A DNA stretch of 64,000 nucleotides from Amantichitinum ursilacus (GTDB taxonomy: Bacteria > Pseudomonadota > Gammaproteobacteria > Burkholderiales > Chitinibacteraceae), in assembly GCF_001294205.1 (NCBI RefSeq), contig NZ_LAQT01000002.1, forward strand, positions 124,001 through 188,000, in the 5' to 3' direction. The notes under the pieces were generated by a model. The model ran no database searches. It saw only the letters and a list, made by a program, of their open reading frames with translations, and had not been told where the DNA came from. The position numbers and the translations under genes were made by a program. Shown here piece after piece: positions 17,220 to 27,577 of the stretch (positions are counted from its first letter, which is position 1; each line of letters opens with the position of its first letter).

Positions 17220-17288
17220 ATGCGTGCCAGGTAAGACACCGTCTTCTGTGAAAGCCTTTTACAAAAATCTCGAATAGCAGGTTTATTT

Positions 17289-19079
17289 ATGCGTACCGAT
17301 TACTGTGGCTTGATTGACAAGCGTTTTCTCGGCCAGTCCGTAACCGTTAAAGGTTGGGCGCATCGTCGCCGCGACCACGGTGGTGTGATCTTTATCGACT
17401 TGCGCGACCGCGAAGGTCTGCTGCAAGTGGTCATTGACCCCGATACCCCCGAAGCCTTCGCCACCGCTGATGCCAGCCGCAATGAGTTCGTGCTGGAAAT
17501 CACCGGCATTGTGCGCGAGCGCCCGGAAGGCACCGCCAACAGCAAGATGGTGTCTGGCGAGATCGAACTGCTGGCCAAGACCATTACGGTGCTGAACAGC
17601 GCGGCAACGCCGCCGTTCCAGATCGACGATGAAAACCTGTCGGAAAACGTGCGTCTGCAAAACCGTGTGATTGATCTGCGCCGCCCGGTCATGCAAAAGA
17701 ACCTGCGTCTGCGCTACAAGGTGGCGCTGCTGGTGCGTAACTTCCTCGACAGCCGTGGCTTTATCGATATCGAAACGCCGATGCTGACGCGTTCGACGCC
17801 GGAAGGCGCGCGTGATTATCTGGTGCCCAGCCGCGTGCATGACGGCATGTTCTTTGCGCTGCCGCAATCGCCCCAGCTGTTTAAACAGCTGCTGATGGTG
17901 GCCGGCTTTGACCGTTACTATCAGATCACCAAGTGCTTCCGCGACGAAGATTTGCGCGCTGATCGCCAGCCCGAATTCACCCAGATCGATATCGAGACTT
18001 CGTTCCTGGACGAAGACGAAATCATGGACATCACCGAAGACATGGCGCGCCATGTGTTTATGGAAGCCATCGGTGTGGATCTGGGCAAGTTCCCGCGCAT
18101 GAAGTACGACGACGCGATGTTCTACTACGGTTCGGACAAGCCCGACATGCGCATCTCGCTCAAGTTTACCGAGCTGACCGATGTGATGAAGGACGTGCCG
18201 TTCAAGGTTTTCAGCGGCGCGGCCAACATGGAAGGCGGCCGTGTGGTGGGCCTGCGCGTACCGAATGGCGCAACGTTCAGCCGTTCCGAAATTGATGCCT
18301 ACACCCAGTTCGTGGCTATTTATGGCGCCAAGGGTCTGGCTTATATCAAGATCAACGACATCACCAAACTCAATGAAGAAGGCCTGCAATCGCCGATCGT
18401 CAAGAACCTGACGCCCGCCGCGCTGCAAGCCATCGTTGAACGCACCGGTGCGCAAAACGGCGACATCGTGTTCTTTGGCGCGGACCGCGAGAAAGTGGTG
18501 AACGAAGCCATCGGCGCGCTGCGTCTGAAAATTGGCCTGGAGAAGGGCGAGAAAGACGGCTACTTCGTACGCGAATGGCGTCCGCTGTGGGTGGTCGATT
18601 TCCCGATGTTTGAATACGACGACGATGGCAAACGCTGGAACGCCTGCCACCATCCGTTTACCAGCCCGAAGGCCGAGCATCTGGCACTGCTGAAAGAGCA
18701 GCCGGGTGCGTGCCGCGCGCGTGCTTACGATATGGTGCTGAACGGCTGGGAAATCGGCGGCGGCTCCATCCGTATCCACCGTGCCGACGTGCAATCCACT
18801 GTGTTTGAAGCGCTGGGCATCGGCGCGGAAGAAGCGCAGAACAAGTTCGGCTTCCTGCTGGATAACCTGCAATACGGTGCGCCGCCGCATGGTGGTCTGG
18901 CCTTCGGTCTGGATCGTCTGGTGACGCTGATGGCTGGCGCTGAGTCGATCCGCGACGTGATTGCCTTCCCGAAAACGCAACGTGCACAGTGTCTGCTGAC
19001 TAACGCGCCGAACGCCGTGGATGACAAGCAACTGCGCGAACTGCACATCCGCCTGCGTAATCCGGCTCCGACTGCCTGA
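17289..19079 (+). CDS. aspS: Aspartyl-tRNA synthetase (bacterial type)
   Basis: A 596-residue class II synthetase that charges tRNA-Asp in the cytoplasm. The N-terminal OB fold shows [24 protein letters not shown]. Motif 2 is in [19 protein letters not shown], and motif 3 in [11 protein letters not shown]. About 130 residues between them form the bacterial GAD insertion (residues ~285-420), so this is the long bacterial form and not the archaeal type. Whether it also mischarges tRNA-Asn, with GatCAB repair, cannot be decided here. A strong terminator follows. Confidence 0.98.
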   Translation: MRTDYCGLIDKRFLGQSVTVKGWAHRRRDHGGVIFIDLRDREGLLQVVIDPDTPEAFATADASRNEFVLEITGIVRERPEGTANSKMVSGEIELLAKTITVLNSAATPPFQIDDENLSENVRLQNRVIDLRRPVMQKNLRLRYKVALLVRNFLDSRGFIDIETPMLTRSTPEGARDYLVPSRVHDGMFFALPQSPQLFKQLLMVAGFDRYYQITKCFRDEDLRADRQPEFTQIDIETSFLDEDEIMDITEDMARHVFMEAIGVDLGKFPRMKYDDAMFYYGSDKPDMRISLKFTELTDVMKDVPFKVFSGAANMEGGRVVGLRVPNGATFSRSEIDAYTQFVAIYGAKGLAYIKINDITKLNEEGLQSPIVKNLTPAALQAIVERTGAQNGDIVFFGADREKVVNEAIGALRLKIGLEKGEKDGYFVREWRPLWVVDFPMFEYDDDGKRWNACHHPFTSPKAEHLALLKEQPGACRARAYDMVLNGWEIGGGSIRIHRADVQSTVFEALGIGAEEAQNKFGFLLDNLQYGAPPHGGLAFGLDRLVTLMAGAESIRDVIAFPKTQRAQCLLTNAPNAVDDKQLRELHIRLRNPAPTA

Positions 19080-19113
19080 CAATTAGTGTTGTAGATTACT
19101 AATTCCTGTTGCA

Positions 19114-19152
19114 AAAACGCCAAGATCGCGTAAGCTTTCTTGGCGTTTTTTT
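19114..19152 (+). terminator. Terminator of aspS
   Basis: AAAACGCCAAG (19114-19124) pairs with CTTGGCGTTTT (19139-19149), followed by more T residues. Confidence 0.9.
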
Positions 19153-19208
19153 ATGGTTTAGTCGTAGTATTTGTCAACAAACTACAAGCACAACAGGAAC
19201 GGAGAAGC

Positions 19209-19688
19209 ATGGATCGACTTGGCGTCAACATGGTGTACCGCTGCGGGCACAAGCCCCAGCCGGGGTTGCCAGTGCCAGACACCCACGATGCTTCTCTGAT
19301 GCGCATCGCGTTTTCCTGTCCGCATTGCCTGTCCGAACTGGCACGTCGCTGTGTGCTGGATACTCGCATCTTTGTTAACCTGCAGCAGCTCTCGCAAGGT
19401 ATGTCAGCCTTTGTGATCGAAGTGGCCGATGCGGTGGAAGAGGTGGGTGAGATGCTGGCTGCGGTGGGTTATGGCTGTACCGGCAAGTCGCAAGACGAGC
19501 TAACACCGGGGATGCAGACGGCAGTGATGGGCGATCAGGTGTGGCGCAAGGAGTTGTGGTTTGCCAATAACACCGATCCGCGGCACGTGGTCGCGCTGAT
19601 CGCGCATGTGAAAGCCGAGATGGTGTGGCTTGAGCCATACCTCCCCATGGGCCAGGAAGCGATCGAGTACTGCACGTTTCCCGTCTGA
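19209..19688 (+). CDS. Uncharacterised small protein with cysteine pairs
   Basis: A 159-residue soluble protein that I do not recognise. A GGAG at 19201-19204 precedes the ATG, which supports it as a real gene; a longer frame opens inside the aspS terminator and is rejected. C12 (YRCGHKP) and C37/C40 (FSCPHC) could bind a metal. The middle is acidic and helical (VIEVADAVEEVGEMLAAVGY), and the end has HVVALIAHVKAEMVWLEPY. It lies alone between aspS and a palindromic repeat locus. Confidence 0.6.
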   Translation: MDRLGVNMVYRCGHKPQPGLPVPDTHDASLMRIAFSCPHCLSELARRCVLDTRIFVNLQQLSQGMSAFVIEVADAVEEVGEMLAAVGYGCTGKSQDELTPGMQTAVMGDQVWRKELWFANNTDPRHVVALIAHVKAEMVWLEPYLPMGQEAIEYCTFPV

Positions 19689-19710
19689 CTGGTGATGGGG
19701 CTCGGCGTCC

Positions 19711-19893
19711 TTGGCTGGACCCACTGCCCCAAGTGGCATCTTGGGCCGCAGCACTCCGAGTCACCCGCTTTGAAGGGTGGGTCATGACCCACCCTATGCC
19801 CGCGCCATTCCCATAGGGTGGGTCTAGACCCACCGCCCAAAGTGGCCTCTTGAGCCGCCGCACTGCGAATCATCACCCTTGAACGGTGGGTCA
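19711..19893. repeat. Palindromic REP-like repeat pair, locus B
   Basis: Two perfect palindromes, GGGTGGGTCATGACCCACCC (19775-19794) and GGTGGGTCTAGACCCACC (19817-19834), face each other across 22 bp. Each is flanked on its outer side by related CAAAGTGGC or CTTTGAAG tracts. Half-copies lie further out at about 19716-19736 and at 19884-19893. On the minus strand the second unit reads CACTTTGGGC-palindrome-CTAT, matching locus A near 6.7 kb. The outer half-copy runs into the glnE stop codon. No gene was seen between 19689 and 19890. Confidence 0.82.
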
Positions 19894-22581
19894 CGCTTCG
19901 GCGTCGTCCTCAAACAGCGTTTGCCACAGATGGCGGATGCTCGCCATATAAGTTCCCAATCCTTCCAGCGTTTCCGCACTCGGCGTGGTGCCGCTCAAGC
20001 GGCTGGTGTGTTGCAGCCGGCGTAGCTCGCGATAGCCGACGCGCGCATCTTCGGCCGCCCATTGTTCGATCAGCCCGTGTTCCGCCGCTGTGCCCAGCAG
20101 CGCGATATTGCCGCGATTGGCGGTCAGGTCGACAAACTGATGCGCGTAGCCCAGCACCAGAAACTGCACGATAAATTCGACATCAACGATCCCGCCGCGG
20201 CGATGTTTAACGTCGTCGGGTTTGTCCGGATGCGTTTCACGCATACGTTGGCGCATATCACGCACTTCGGCGCGCAAGGCCACGATGTCGCGCGGGCGGC
20301 GCAGCACTTCGCAGCGCACGCGCTCAAATGCCTTGCCCACTTCGGCATCACCGGCGGCATAGCGCGCGCGGCTGAGCGCTTGGTGTTCCCACATCCAGGC
20401 CGCTTCGTTTTGATACTGGATAAACGCATCGATGCTGGACACCAGAAAGCCCGACGCGCCATTGGGCCGTAGCCGCAAGTCGATGTCGTACAGCAAGCCG
20501 GCCGGCGTGAGCGTAGTCAGCCAGTTCACCACGCGCTTGGCATATCGGCCGTAGGTTTCGCTGGCATCCGGATGTTCGTCCTGGTACAGGAATACCAGAT
20601 CCAGATCAGACGCATAGCCGAGTTCTTTGCCGCCCAGCTTGCCGTAGCCGATTACGGCAAATGACGGCGTTTCGCAGTGCTTTTTATTCAGATCGCGCCA
20701 GGTTTGCTCCAGCGTCACCTGCAGACACAAGTCGGCCAGATCAGACAAATGATCCGACAGTGTCTCCAGCGGCAAATGCCCGGCGATGTCTTGCGCCACC
20801 AGGCGGAACACTTGCGTGTGCTGGAAATTGCGCAGCAAATCCATGCGCGCCTCGGTGTCGTCGGCGTGTTCCTGCATCTGCGCGCGTAACTGCCGGCCCA
20901 GCTCGGTCCAGTCGGGCGCCTGGTACAACAAACGCACATCAAGTAATTCATCCAGCAAGATCGGATGGCGCGTCAGATAGCTCGATACCCAATCGCTGGC
21001 GCTATACAGACTGGCCAGGCGCTTGAGCGTTTGCGGATGTTCGGCCAACAAGGCCAGGTAGGATTCGCGGCGGCTGATGGCTTCCAGCAAATCCAGAATG
21101 CGGCTCAGCGTTGCGTCCGGATTGGGGTAGCCGGCGGCCACTTCAATCAGTGGCGGCAGAATGCTGTCCATGCGCTGGCGGCTGCGTTCCGGCATTTGCT
21201 GATAACGGCCGCTGTTTTGCATCGCGGCCAGACGGCGGCGAATTTCGGGCGGGTCTTTGTAGCCGAGTTCCGCCAGTCGCGGGTCGATGCCTTCGCCTTC
21301 TTGCGCGTGCTGCCACAACGCGGCTTGCGGATGGTTTTCGTCCTCGCTTTGCGGCGCGGTAAACACTTGTTCAAAGTGACGGCTGACCAGGCTGCGCCAA
21401 TAGGCCAGTGTGTTATAGAACTGGTCCCACGCCACAAAACCCATGCTGCGCGCCAGCCGCATGCTGTCATCGTCGCCGGTGGGCAGCGTCTGCGTTTGGG
21501 CGTCATCGATGTACATTAAACGGTGCTCGACATTACGCAAAAAGGTATATGCACCCAGCAATTCGCGCACTGCGTCGGCCGGAATCAAACCCTGGCGCGC
21601 CAGTTCATTGAGGATGGTGCGGGTAGGGCGTTCGCGCAGTGGTTTGTCGCGACCGCCGCGGATCAGCTGGAATACCTGGCCGATAAATTCAACCTCGCGG
21701 ATGCCGCCCGGCCCCAGCTTGATATTGTCGTAACGGTCTTTGCGCAGCACTTCGTGGCGGATCTGGCTGTGCAGTTCGCGCATCGAGCGGTAAGCGCCGT
21801 AATCCAGGTATTTGCGATAAACAAACGGCGTCACCAGTTGCATCAGCGCATCGGCATCGCCGGTCAAGGCGCGGCCTTTAATCCAGGCATAGCGTTCCCA
21901 TTCGCGGCCTTGGGTCAGCAAATAGTTTTCCAGCGCGGCAAAGCTCGACACCAGCGGGCCCGCATCGCCAAACGGCCGCAGTCGCATATCCACCCGAAAC
22001 ACAAAGCCATCATCGGTGGGCTGGGCAATCAGCTGGATCAGCGCCTTGCCCACATAGGCAAAGTATTCATGATTGCTGATCTGCCGTGGGCCAGTGGTTT
22101 CGCCGTCTTCGGGGTAGACAAAGATCAGGTCGATATCGGACGACACATTCAGTTCGCGCCCGCCCAGCTTGCCCATGCCCACCACAATCAGCTGTTGCGG
22201 CGTGCCGGTTTCCTCGCCGATTGGCTGACCGTAGCGTAATTCCGTTTGCGCTTGCGCATTGGCCAGCGCGGCGGCCACGGTGACTTCGGCCAGATCGCTG
22301 ACGGTGCTGACGGCTTCGTCCAGATTGCTAAGACCCGCCAGTTCGCGGCAGATCAGCCGCGCCATCACTGCGGTGCGCAACGCGCGCAGACGTTGACGCG
22401 CCACGTTGTCGTCGTCGCGCGCCAGGCCTTCCAGCGCGGATTCCATGTCGGCGCGCGCAAACGGCTGTCCCAACGAGGCGGCGGTGTGCTCGGCCAGCGC
22501 GGGGTTGCGGGTAAACACACGTTGCAGATAGCGGCTGTGTTGCAGGCCGGCGTTAAGCGTGGGGTAATTCACTGGGTCCAT
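19891..22581 (-). CDS. glnE: Bifunctional glutamine synthetase adenylyltransferase/adenylyl-removing enzyme
   Basis: An 896-residue regulator that adenylylates (inactivates) and deadenylylates (reactivates) glutamine synthetase in response to PII and glutamine. The two nucleotidyltransferase domains are both intact. The first (residues ~135-160) has GMGKLGGRELNVSSDIDLIF and belongs to the adenylyl-removing half. The second (~640-665) has GYGKLGGKELGYASDLDLVF and belongs to the adenylylating half. QYQNEAAWMWEHQALSRAR and RGGIVDVEFIVQFLVL follow. The start at 22581 was chosen because the protein then begins like its family. The last codons fall in a palindromic half-repeat. Divergent from yhdP. 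Confidence 0.96.
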   Translation of the reverse strand: MDPVNYPTLNAGLQHSRYLQRVFTRNPALAEHTAASLGQPFARADMESALEGLARDDDNVARQRLRALRTAVMARLICRELAGLSNLDEAVSTVSDLAEVTVAAALANAQAQTELRYGQPIGEETGTPQQLIVVGMGKLGGRELNVSSDIDLIFVYPEDGETTGPRQISNHEYFAYVGKALIQLIAQPTDDGFVFRVDMRLRPFGDAGPLVSSFAALENYLLTQGREWERYAWIKGRALTGDADALMQLVTPFVYRKYLDYGAYRSMRELHSQIRHEVLRKDRYDNIKLGPGGIREVEFIGQVFQLIRGGRDKPLRERPTRTILNELARQGLIPADAVRELLGAYTFLRNVEHRLMYIDDAQTQTLPTGDDDSMRLARSMGFVAWDQFYNTLAYWRSLVSRHFEQVFTAPQSEDENHPQAALWQHAQEGEGIDPRLAELGYKDPPEIRRRLAAMQNSGRYQQMPERSRQRMDSILPPLIEVAAGYPNPDATLSRILDLLEAISRRESYLALLAEHPQTLKRLASLYSASDWVSSYLTRHPILLDELLDVRLLYQAPDWTELGRQLRAQMQEHADDTEARMDLLRNFQHTQVFRLVAQDIAGHLPLETLSDHLSDLADLCLQVTLEQTWRDLNKKHCETPSFAVIGYGKLGGKELGYASDLDLVFLYQDEHPDASETYGRYAKRVVNWLTTLTPAGLLYDIDLRLRPNGASGFLVSSIDAFIQYQNEAAWMWEHQALSRARYAAGDAEVGKAFERVRCEVLRRPRDIVALRAEVRDMRQRMRETHPDKPDDVKHRRGGIVDVEFIVQFLVLGYAHQFVDLTANRGNIALLGTAAEHGLIEQWAAEDARVGYRELRRLQHTSRLSGTTPSAETLEGLGTYMASIRHLWQTLFEDDAEA

Positions 22582-22582
22582 C

Positions 22583-22611
22583 CTGACACTCTTGGTGGGG
22601 GCGGGTAGAAT
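22583..22611 (+). promoter_or_regulatory. Sigma-70 promoter of yhdP
   Basis: CTGACA (22583-22588), a 17-bp spacer, then TAGAAT (22606-22611): 5 of 6 at each hexamer. It would give a leader of roughly 215 nt before the yhdP start, and its -35 abuts the glnE start codon. Confidence 0.65.
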
Positions 22612-22834
22612 CCGGAGCCCGACTGCGCGTGGGCTGGATGGGCAAGATTGTAAACAGCCATCGCCTTGCGCGGCCATTGCCTGCATCATGCCTGCCGGTT
22701 GCGCTGAAACGTGACATAAACAAACCGGATACTGAATTTCTGCTGCACTGCACGGTCGCATCCAGGCACAATATCCCACGTCCGCACAACCGCGGGACAT
22801 CCACTTTAACGTTCGCCAGGCCGCCGTTCCATCC

Positions 22835-25800
22835 ATGCCGCGTCTTACCGCCCTTAAATCGGCCGCCCTGACCGCACGCCAGCGCGTATTGGCGTTTCTG
22901 CACTGGCACTATCGCCTGCTGTTGCGCTTGTTGCTGGGCGCGGGTCTGGTGTTGCTGACGGCCGCGCTGGGTTGGCAGTTTTATGTGCTGCCGCGGCTGA
23001 ATGATTTTCGCCCGCTGTTGCAGGCGCGCTTTCACGCCGCGACCGGTGGCTATCTGGAATTCAGCCGGCTCTCCGGCGGCTGGCATGCGCTGCAACCTTC
23101 GTTCCGGGTAGAGAACCTGATCATCAGCAACCGTGATCACGTACCTGCCTTGCGGCTGGATGCGCTGGATGCCGAGGTCTCGTGGCTGTCACTGGCGGCA
23201 TGGCAACTGCGCTTTGCCCGTCTGCAATTGCAAGCGCCCGCGCTGGATGTGCTGCGCGATGCGCAAGGCGTGTGGCATGTGGCGGGCTTTACCGTGGAGC
23301 CGCGCGCTGGCGGCGGCGATAACGGCCAGCTTAACTGGCTGCTTAATCAGCGCGAGGTCGACATCACCGGCGGCAGCGTGCGTTATCAAGATCTGCTGAC
23401 CCAGGCGCCCGTGTTTGAGGCGCACGATCTGCATCTGCAGATCAAATCGTTGTTCGGCCGGCATCGCTTTAATCTGGCGGCCACCCCGGCCAGCAATCTG
23501 GCCAGAACGCTTAGCGCATCGGGCAGTTGGTATGGCAGCGATGTGGCCGACTGGCGCCATTGGTCTGGCCAGATGCAGCTGGCCTTGCCCGGTCTGGACC
23601 TGGGCACGCTGTGGACCTTGTTGCCGCCCGATGTGCGCCCGATTCCGCAGCTGGCAGGCAGCGCGCGCGGCCAGGCGCAGTTCAGTTTTGGCGATGGCCA
23701 GATGCAGGATGCCGATCTGGATATGCAGGTGGACAAACTGCTGGCCAGTTACGGCGGCCGCACTTTGTCGGTGCCCACCTTTGACGGCCGCTTGCGCTGG
23801 CACCAGCAGGACCGCAATCAGACCTTGCGTTTTGAAGGCCGCCAACTGGCCACTGCGGCCGGTACGGTGTGTCAGCCCTGTAATGCGCAATACACGCAAA
23901 GCGCCAAGGGTCTACGCACGGTGTCATTTGCCGGTTGGCAGCTGGACCATCTGGCCGAATTACGTGCCGGCTTGCCGCAGAGTTTGCTGGCGCGGATTCC
24001 CGATGGTTCGATGGCGGGCCAGGTCAGTACCGCCGAATTTGCCTGGCAAGGCGACTGGGATGATCCGCGCCAGTATCACGGCAAAGTGGTCATCAGCGGG
24101 CTTGCGCTGCAATGGCCGGGCGTGTTGCCCCAAGCCGGGCCGGTAAATGTCAGTACCGACTTTGATGACCAGGGCGGCCATGCGTCGGTCGGCGGCCAGC
24201 AATTTGCGCTGGATATGCCCAGCCAGTTTGTCGAGCCGCTGAAGCTGGACCGGCTGGACGTGTCCACCCATTGGCAACGCAAAGGCGCGGGTTGGGATAT
24301 CGCGCTGGATTCGGTGCATCTGGGCAATCGCGATATGAGCATTGATGTGTCCGGCAAATACGCGTGGCCGGGACGCGGCGCGGGGCCGGGGCGGATTGAT
24401 CTGGATGGCAGTATCAATAATGTGGCGGCCAATCGCGTGTATGCCTATCTGCCGCGCGGCGTGGGCGACGCCACCCTGCAATGGCTAAAAACCTCGCTGA
24501 AGCAAGGTCGCGCCACGGGCGGGCGCGCCACCGTGCATGGCAATCTGCATGATTTTCCGTTTGTGAATGACAAGACCGGCATCTTTCGCATTACCGCCAA
24601 TGCGCAAGACACCACGCTTAATTACGCGAAAGGCTGGCCCGATATCAGTCATATCGATGGCACGCTCGATTTTCATGGCAACGCCATGTTGATCAAATCC
24701 ACGCGCGGCCAAATCCTGGGCGCGCAAACCGGCAATGTGGCGGTCAGCATCCCCGACCTGGAACACGCGGTGGTGCTGGTCGATGGTCATGCCAGCGGCC
24801 CGACGCCCGAGTTCATCAAGTTTGTGCAAGCCTCGCCGCTGCAAAAGCTGGCGGGCGCGTATACCGACAATCTGCACACTTCGGGCAATGGCACGTTGGC
24901 GTTAAAGCTGGAAATACCAGTGGAGAATGTCGATGCCAGCAAGGTGGATGGCCATTATCAATTTGCGGGCAACACGCTGGACTTTGGCAGCGGCGTGCCC
25001 GCGCTCACCAACGCCAGCGGCCAGCTGGGCTTTACCGAAAAATCCATGACCATCAAGGATGCCGCGGGCCAGGCCTTGGGCGGCAACGTGTTGGTGAACG
25101 GCGGCACCGGCAGGGATGGCGCACTCAACGTCAGCGTCAGCGGCCGTACGCCGGTGGCCGAACTGGCCACGCATTTTGATCTGGCCGAAGTGGCACGCAT
25201 TCGCGGCGCTGCGGCGTGGCAAGCGCAGATGAAAGCACTCGGCGGCAAATATGATCTGAGCGTGCAATCGTCGCTGGCCGGTGTATCGCTCGATTTCCCC
25301 GCGCCCGTGGGCAAAGCGACCAACAGCAATCGACCGCTGCGTGTACACGTGGTGGGCGACAAAAACGGCAGCAATATCGACTTTGATTACGACCGCACGC
25401 TGCAAGGCGCGCTGATGCGGCCTGCCAGCAATGGCCAGCTGATGGGCACGATCAGTCTGGGCGCGGCCGCACCGCCGCCTGCGGCAGGACGGAATGGCCT
25501 GGCGCTGGTGGGCGCTTGGGCCGAGATCAATCTGCAGGACTGGCTGGCGCTGCAACCCAAGGATGACGCCAACAACACCGGCACGCCGCCGATTACTGCG
25601 GTGGATGTGGCGTTCGAGCGTTTTAGTGGCTGGGGCAAGCAGCTCAGCGATTTCAAGCTCAAAGCCAACAGCAGCGGGGATAACTGGAACGGCGAGGTCA
25701 ACGCCAAAGAAATGGCGGGCAAGTTCAGCTGGAATAATCAGGGCAAGGGCAAGGTCTCGGCGCGCCTGAGCCGCGTCTGGATGCCGCTGCCCAGCGTGGG

Positions 25801-26668
25801 CAATGCCCCCGCGCAAACCTCGCCGCTGCATTCTTTGCCCGCGCTGGATCTGACGGTGGACGATTTCCGCTATCACGATGTGTCTTTGGGCAAGCTGGCG
25901 GTCGATGGGGTGCAGCAGGGCGATAACTGGCGGCTGAATAACGTGTCGCTGGATAACCCGGACGGCCATTTCGCCATGAGTGGCTTGTGGACCCAAAAAG
26001 CCGGCCGCTCGCGCGTCAGCGCCAAAATGAATCTGGACAGCCCGGACTTTGGCAAGCTGCTGACGCGCTGGGGCTATCCGGACACGCTCAAGCGCGCACC
26101 CGGCAAGATCAGCGGCGATGCGGCATGGGATGGCGAGCCGTTTCCGCCCGATTTCAACAGCATGCAGGGTTCGCTTTCGATGGATGTGGGCGCGGGCCAG
26201 TTTGCCAAGATCGATCCAGGCGCGGGCCGTTTATTGTCTATCCTGAGCCTGCAATCGTTGTCGCGGCGCGTGCGGCTGGATTTTCGTGATGTGTTTTCGG
26301 ATGGCTTTGAATTCGACAGCATCAAAGGCGATGCCAATATTGAACGCGGCGTGGCACGCACCAATAATCTGGTGGTGGCGGGTTCAGCCGCGCAGGTTTT
26401 GTTCCGCGGTGAAGCCAATTTTGAAGCCGGTACGCAGAACGTGCATGTACGGATCGTGCCGGTGATTGGGGACTCGGTGGCAGTAGCCACCACCATCCTG
26501 AACCCGGTGGCGGGCGCGGCGGTGTTCTTGCTGCAACGCGCCTTCAAAGACCCGCTAGGCCAGTTGATCGCCTATGAATACGACATCACTGGCACCATCA
26601 AAGACCCACATATTGAACGCGTGGCGGAAACCCGCCCCAGCATCGGCAATTTGCGTAAAGCCCAGTAA
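22835..26668 (+). CDS. yhdP: YhdP family AsmA-like envelope protein
   Basis: A 1277-residue protein with an N-terminal membrane anchor (residues ~24-50, LLLRLLLGAGLVLLTAALGW) and a very long periplasmic part made of repeating beta-strand units. The region after the anchor (FSRLSGGWHALQPSFRVENL) is the YhdP/DUF3971 start, and the C-terminus (GQFAKIDPGAGRLLSILSLQ and RIVPVIGDSVAVATTILNP) is the AsmA-like end. YhdP, TamB and YdbH are AsmA-like proteins implicated in moving phospholipid to the outer membrane in E. coli. The gene is followed 25 bp later by a nitrilase-family gene and tldD, the yhdP-nit-tldD order usual in proteobacteria. Confidence 0.92.
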   Translation: MPRLTALKSAALTARQRVLAFLHWHYRLLLRLLLGAGLVLLTAALGWQFYVLPRLNDFRPLLQARFHAATGGYLEFSRLSGGWHALQPSFRVENLIISNRDHVPALRLDALDAEVSWLSLAAWQLRFARLQLQAPALDVLRDAQGVWHVAGFTVEPRAGGGDNGQLNWLLNQREVDITGGSVRYQDLLTQAPVFEAHDLHLQIKSLFGRHRFNLAATPASNLARTLSASGSWYGSDVADWRHWSGQMQLALPGLDLGTLWTLLPPDVRPIPQLAGSARGQAQFSFGDGQMQDADLDMQVDKLLASYGGRTLSVPTFDGRLRWHQQDRNQTLRFEGRQLATAAGTVCQPCNAQYTQSAKGLRTVSFAGWQLDHLAELRAGLPQSLLARIPDGSMAGQVSTAEFAWQGDWDDPRQYHGKVVISGLALQWPGVLPQAGPVNVSTDFDDQGGHASVGGQQFALDMPSQFVEPLKLDRLDVSTHWQRKGAGWDIALDSVHLGNRDMSIDVSGKYAWPGRGAGPGRIDLDGSINNVAANRVYAYLPRGVGDATLQWLKTSLKQGRATGGRATVHGNLHDFPFVNDKTGIFRITANAQDTTLNYAKGWPDISHIDGTLDFHGNAMLIKSTRGQILGAQTGNVAVSIPDLEHAVVLVDGHASGPTPEFIKFVQASPLQKLAGAYTDNLHTSGNGTLALKLEIPVENVDASKVDGHYQFAGNTLDFGSGVPALTNASGQLGFTEKSMTIKDAAGQALGGNVLVNGGTGRDGALNVSVSGRTPVAELATHFDLAEVARIRGAAAWQAQMKALGGKYDLSVQSSLAGVSLDFPAPVGKATNSNRPLRVHVVGDKNGSNIDFDYDRTLQGALMRPASNGQLMGTISLGAAAPPPAAGRNGLALVGAWAEINLQDWLALQPKDDANNTGTPPITAVDVAFERFSGWGKQLSDFKLKANSSGDNWNGEVNAKEMAGKFSWNNQGKGKVSARLSRVWMPLPSVGNAPAQTSPLHSLPALDLTVDDFRYHDVSLGKLAVDGVQQGDNWRLNNVSLDNPDGHFAMSGLWTQKAGRSRVSAKMNLDSPDFGKLLTRWGYPDTLKRAPGKISGDAAWDGEPFPPDFNSMQGSLSMDVGAGQFAKIDPGAGRLLSILSLQSLSRRVRLDFRDVFSDGFEFDSIKGDANIERGVARTNNLVVAGSAAQVLFRGEANFEAGTQNVHVRIVPVIGDSVAVATTILNPVAGAAVFLLQRAFKDPLGQLIAYEYDITGTIKDPHIERVAETRPSIGNLRKAQ

Positions 26669-26693
26669 ACGTTGTTTGCCCCCAGGAACCGCC

Positions 26694-27497
26694 ATGCAGA
26701 CATTAACCGCCGCCGCCATACAAATTATTTCGACACCCGATGTGGCGCAAAATCTGGCCACGGCTGGCCGCCTGATTGCCGAGGCCGCCGAGCGGGGCGC
26801 AACGCTGATTGCGTTGCCCGAGTACTTTGCGATTATGGGCCGCGATCCGCGTGACAAGATTGCGGTGCGCGAGCCGGACGGCCACGGCCCGATCCAGGAT
26901 TTTCTGGCGCAAACCGCCGCGCGCCATGGCATCTGGCTGGTGGGCGGCACCGCGCCGCTGGTCAGCAATGTGGACCATAAAGTGCGTAACAGCACGCTGG
27001 TGTACAACCCGGCCGGCGAGCGCGTGGCGCGCTACGACAAGATTCATTTGTTTGGCTTTGATAATGGCGACGAAAAATTCGCCGAGGCCGATACCATCGA
27101 GCCGGGTCAGGACGTGGTGACATTTGATGCGCCGTTCGGCCGCGTCGGGCTGGCGGTGTGCTACGACTTGCGCTTTCCTGAGCTGTTTCGCTCGGCGGGC
27201 CCGGTGGATATCTGGTTATTGCCATCGGCGTTTACCGCCACCACCGGCCAGGCGCATTGGGAACCGTTGATACGCGCCCGCGCCATCGAAAACCAGTGTT
27301 TCTTTATCGCGCCGGGGCAGGGGGGCCTGCATGCCACCGGCCGCGAAACGCACGGCCACAGCATGATCGTTGATCCGTGGGGCGTGATTCTGGCGCAGCA
27401 AGACAAAGGCGACGGCGTGGTGCTGGCCGAACTGAAAGCCAGCCAGCAAGACCGCGTACGCCGGATTCTGCCGGCGCTGCAACACCGCATGCTATAA
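26694..27497 (+). CDS. Carbon-nitrogen hydrolase, Nit1-like deaminated glutathione amidase
   Basis: A 267-residue nitrilase-superfamily amidase. The catalytic triad is visible: E43 in LPEYF, K116 in YDKIHLFGFD, and C156 in CYDLRFPELF. The sequence resembles the Nit1 branch, whose members hydrolyse deaminated glutathione as metabolite repair; the exact substrate is inferred from family context. The start at ATG 26694 (CAGGAACC upstream) makes the beta strand TLTAAAIQI N-terminal. It lies between yhdP and tldD, probably in the same transcript. Confidence 0.9.
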   Translation: MQTLTAAAIQIISTPDVAQNLATAGRLIAEAAERGATLIALPEYFAIMGRDPRDKIAVREPDGHGPIQDFLAQTAARHGIWLVGGTAPLVSNVDHKVRNSTLVYNPAGERVARYDKIHLFGFDNGDEKFAEADTIEPGQDVVTFDAPFGRVGLAVCYDLRFPELFRSAGPVDIWLLPSAFTATTGQAHWEPLIRARAIENQCFFIAPGQGGLHATGRETHGHSMIVDPWGVILAQQDKGDGVVLAELKASQQDRVRRILPALQHRML

Positions 27498-27577
27498 GCG
27501 TGGCTTGTTAAATCAGCGTGACGATGGCATGTTGATTGCTCGTCGTCCCTCGCAATTCTTTAAAAGTGAACCCCGGC

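Noticed and set aside
19375-19894. Minus-strand frames of 119 and 162 codons over the repeat locus
   Set aside because: Their sequence is translation of the palindromes and of the antisense of the small gene at 19209-19688.
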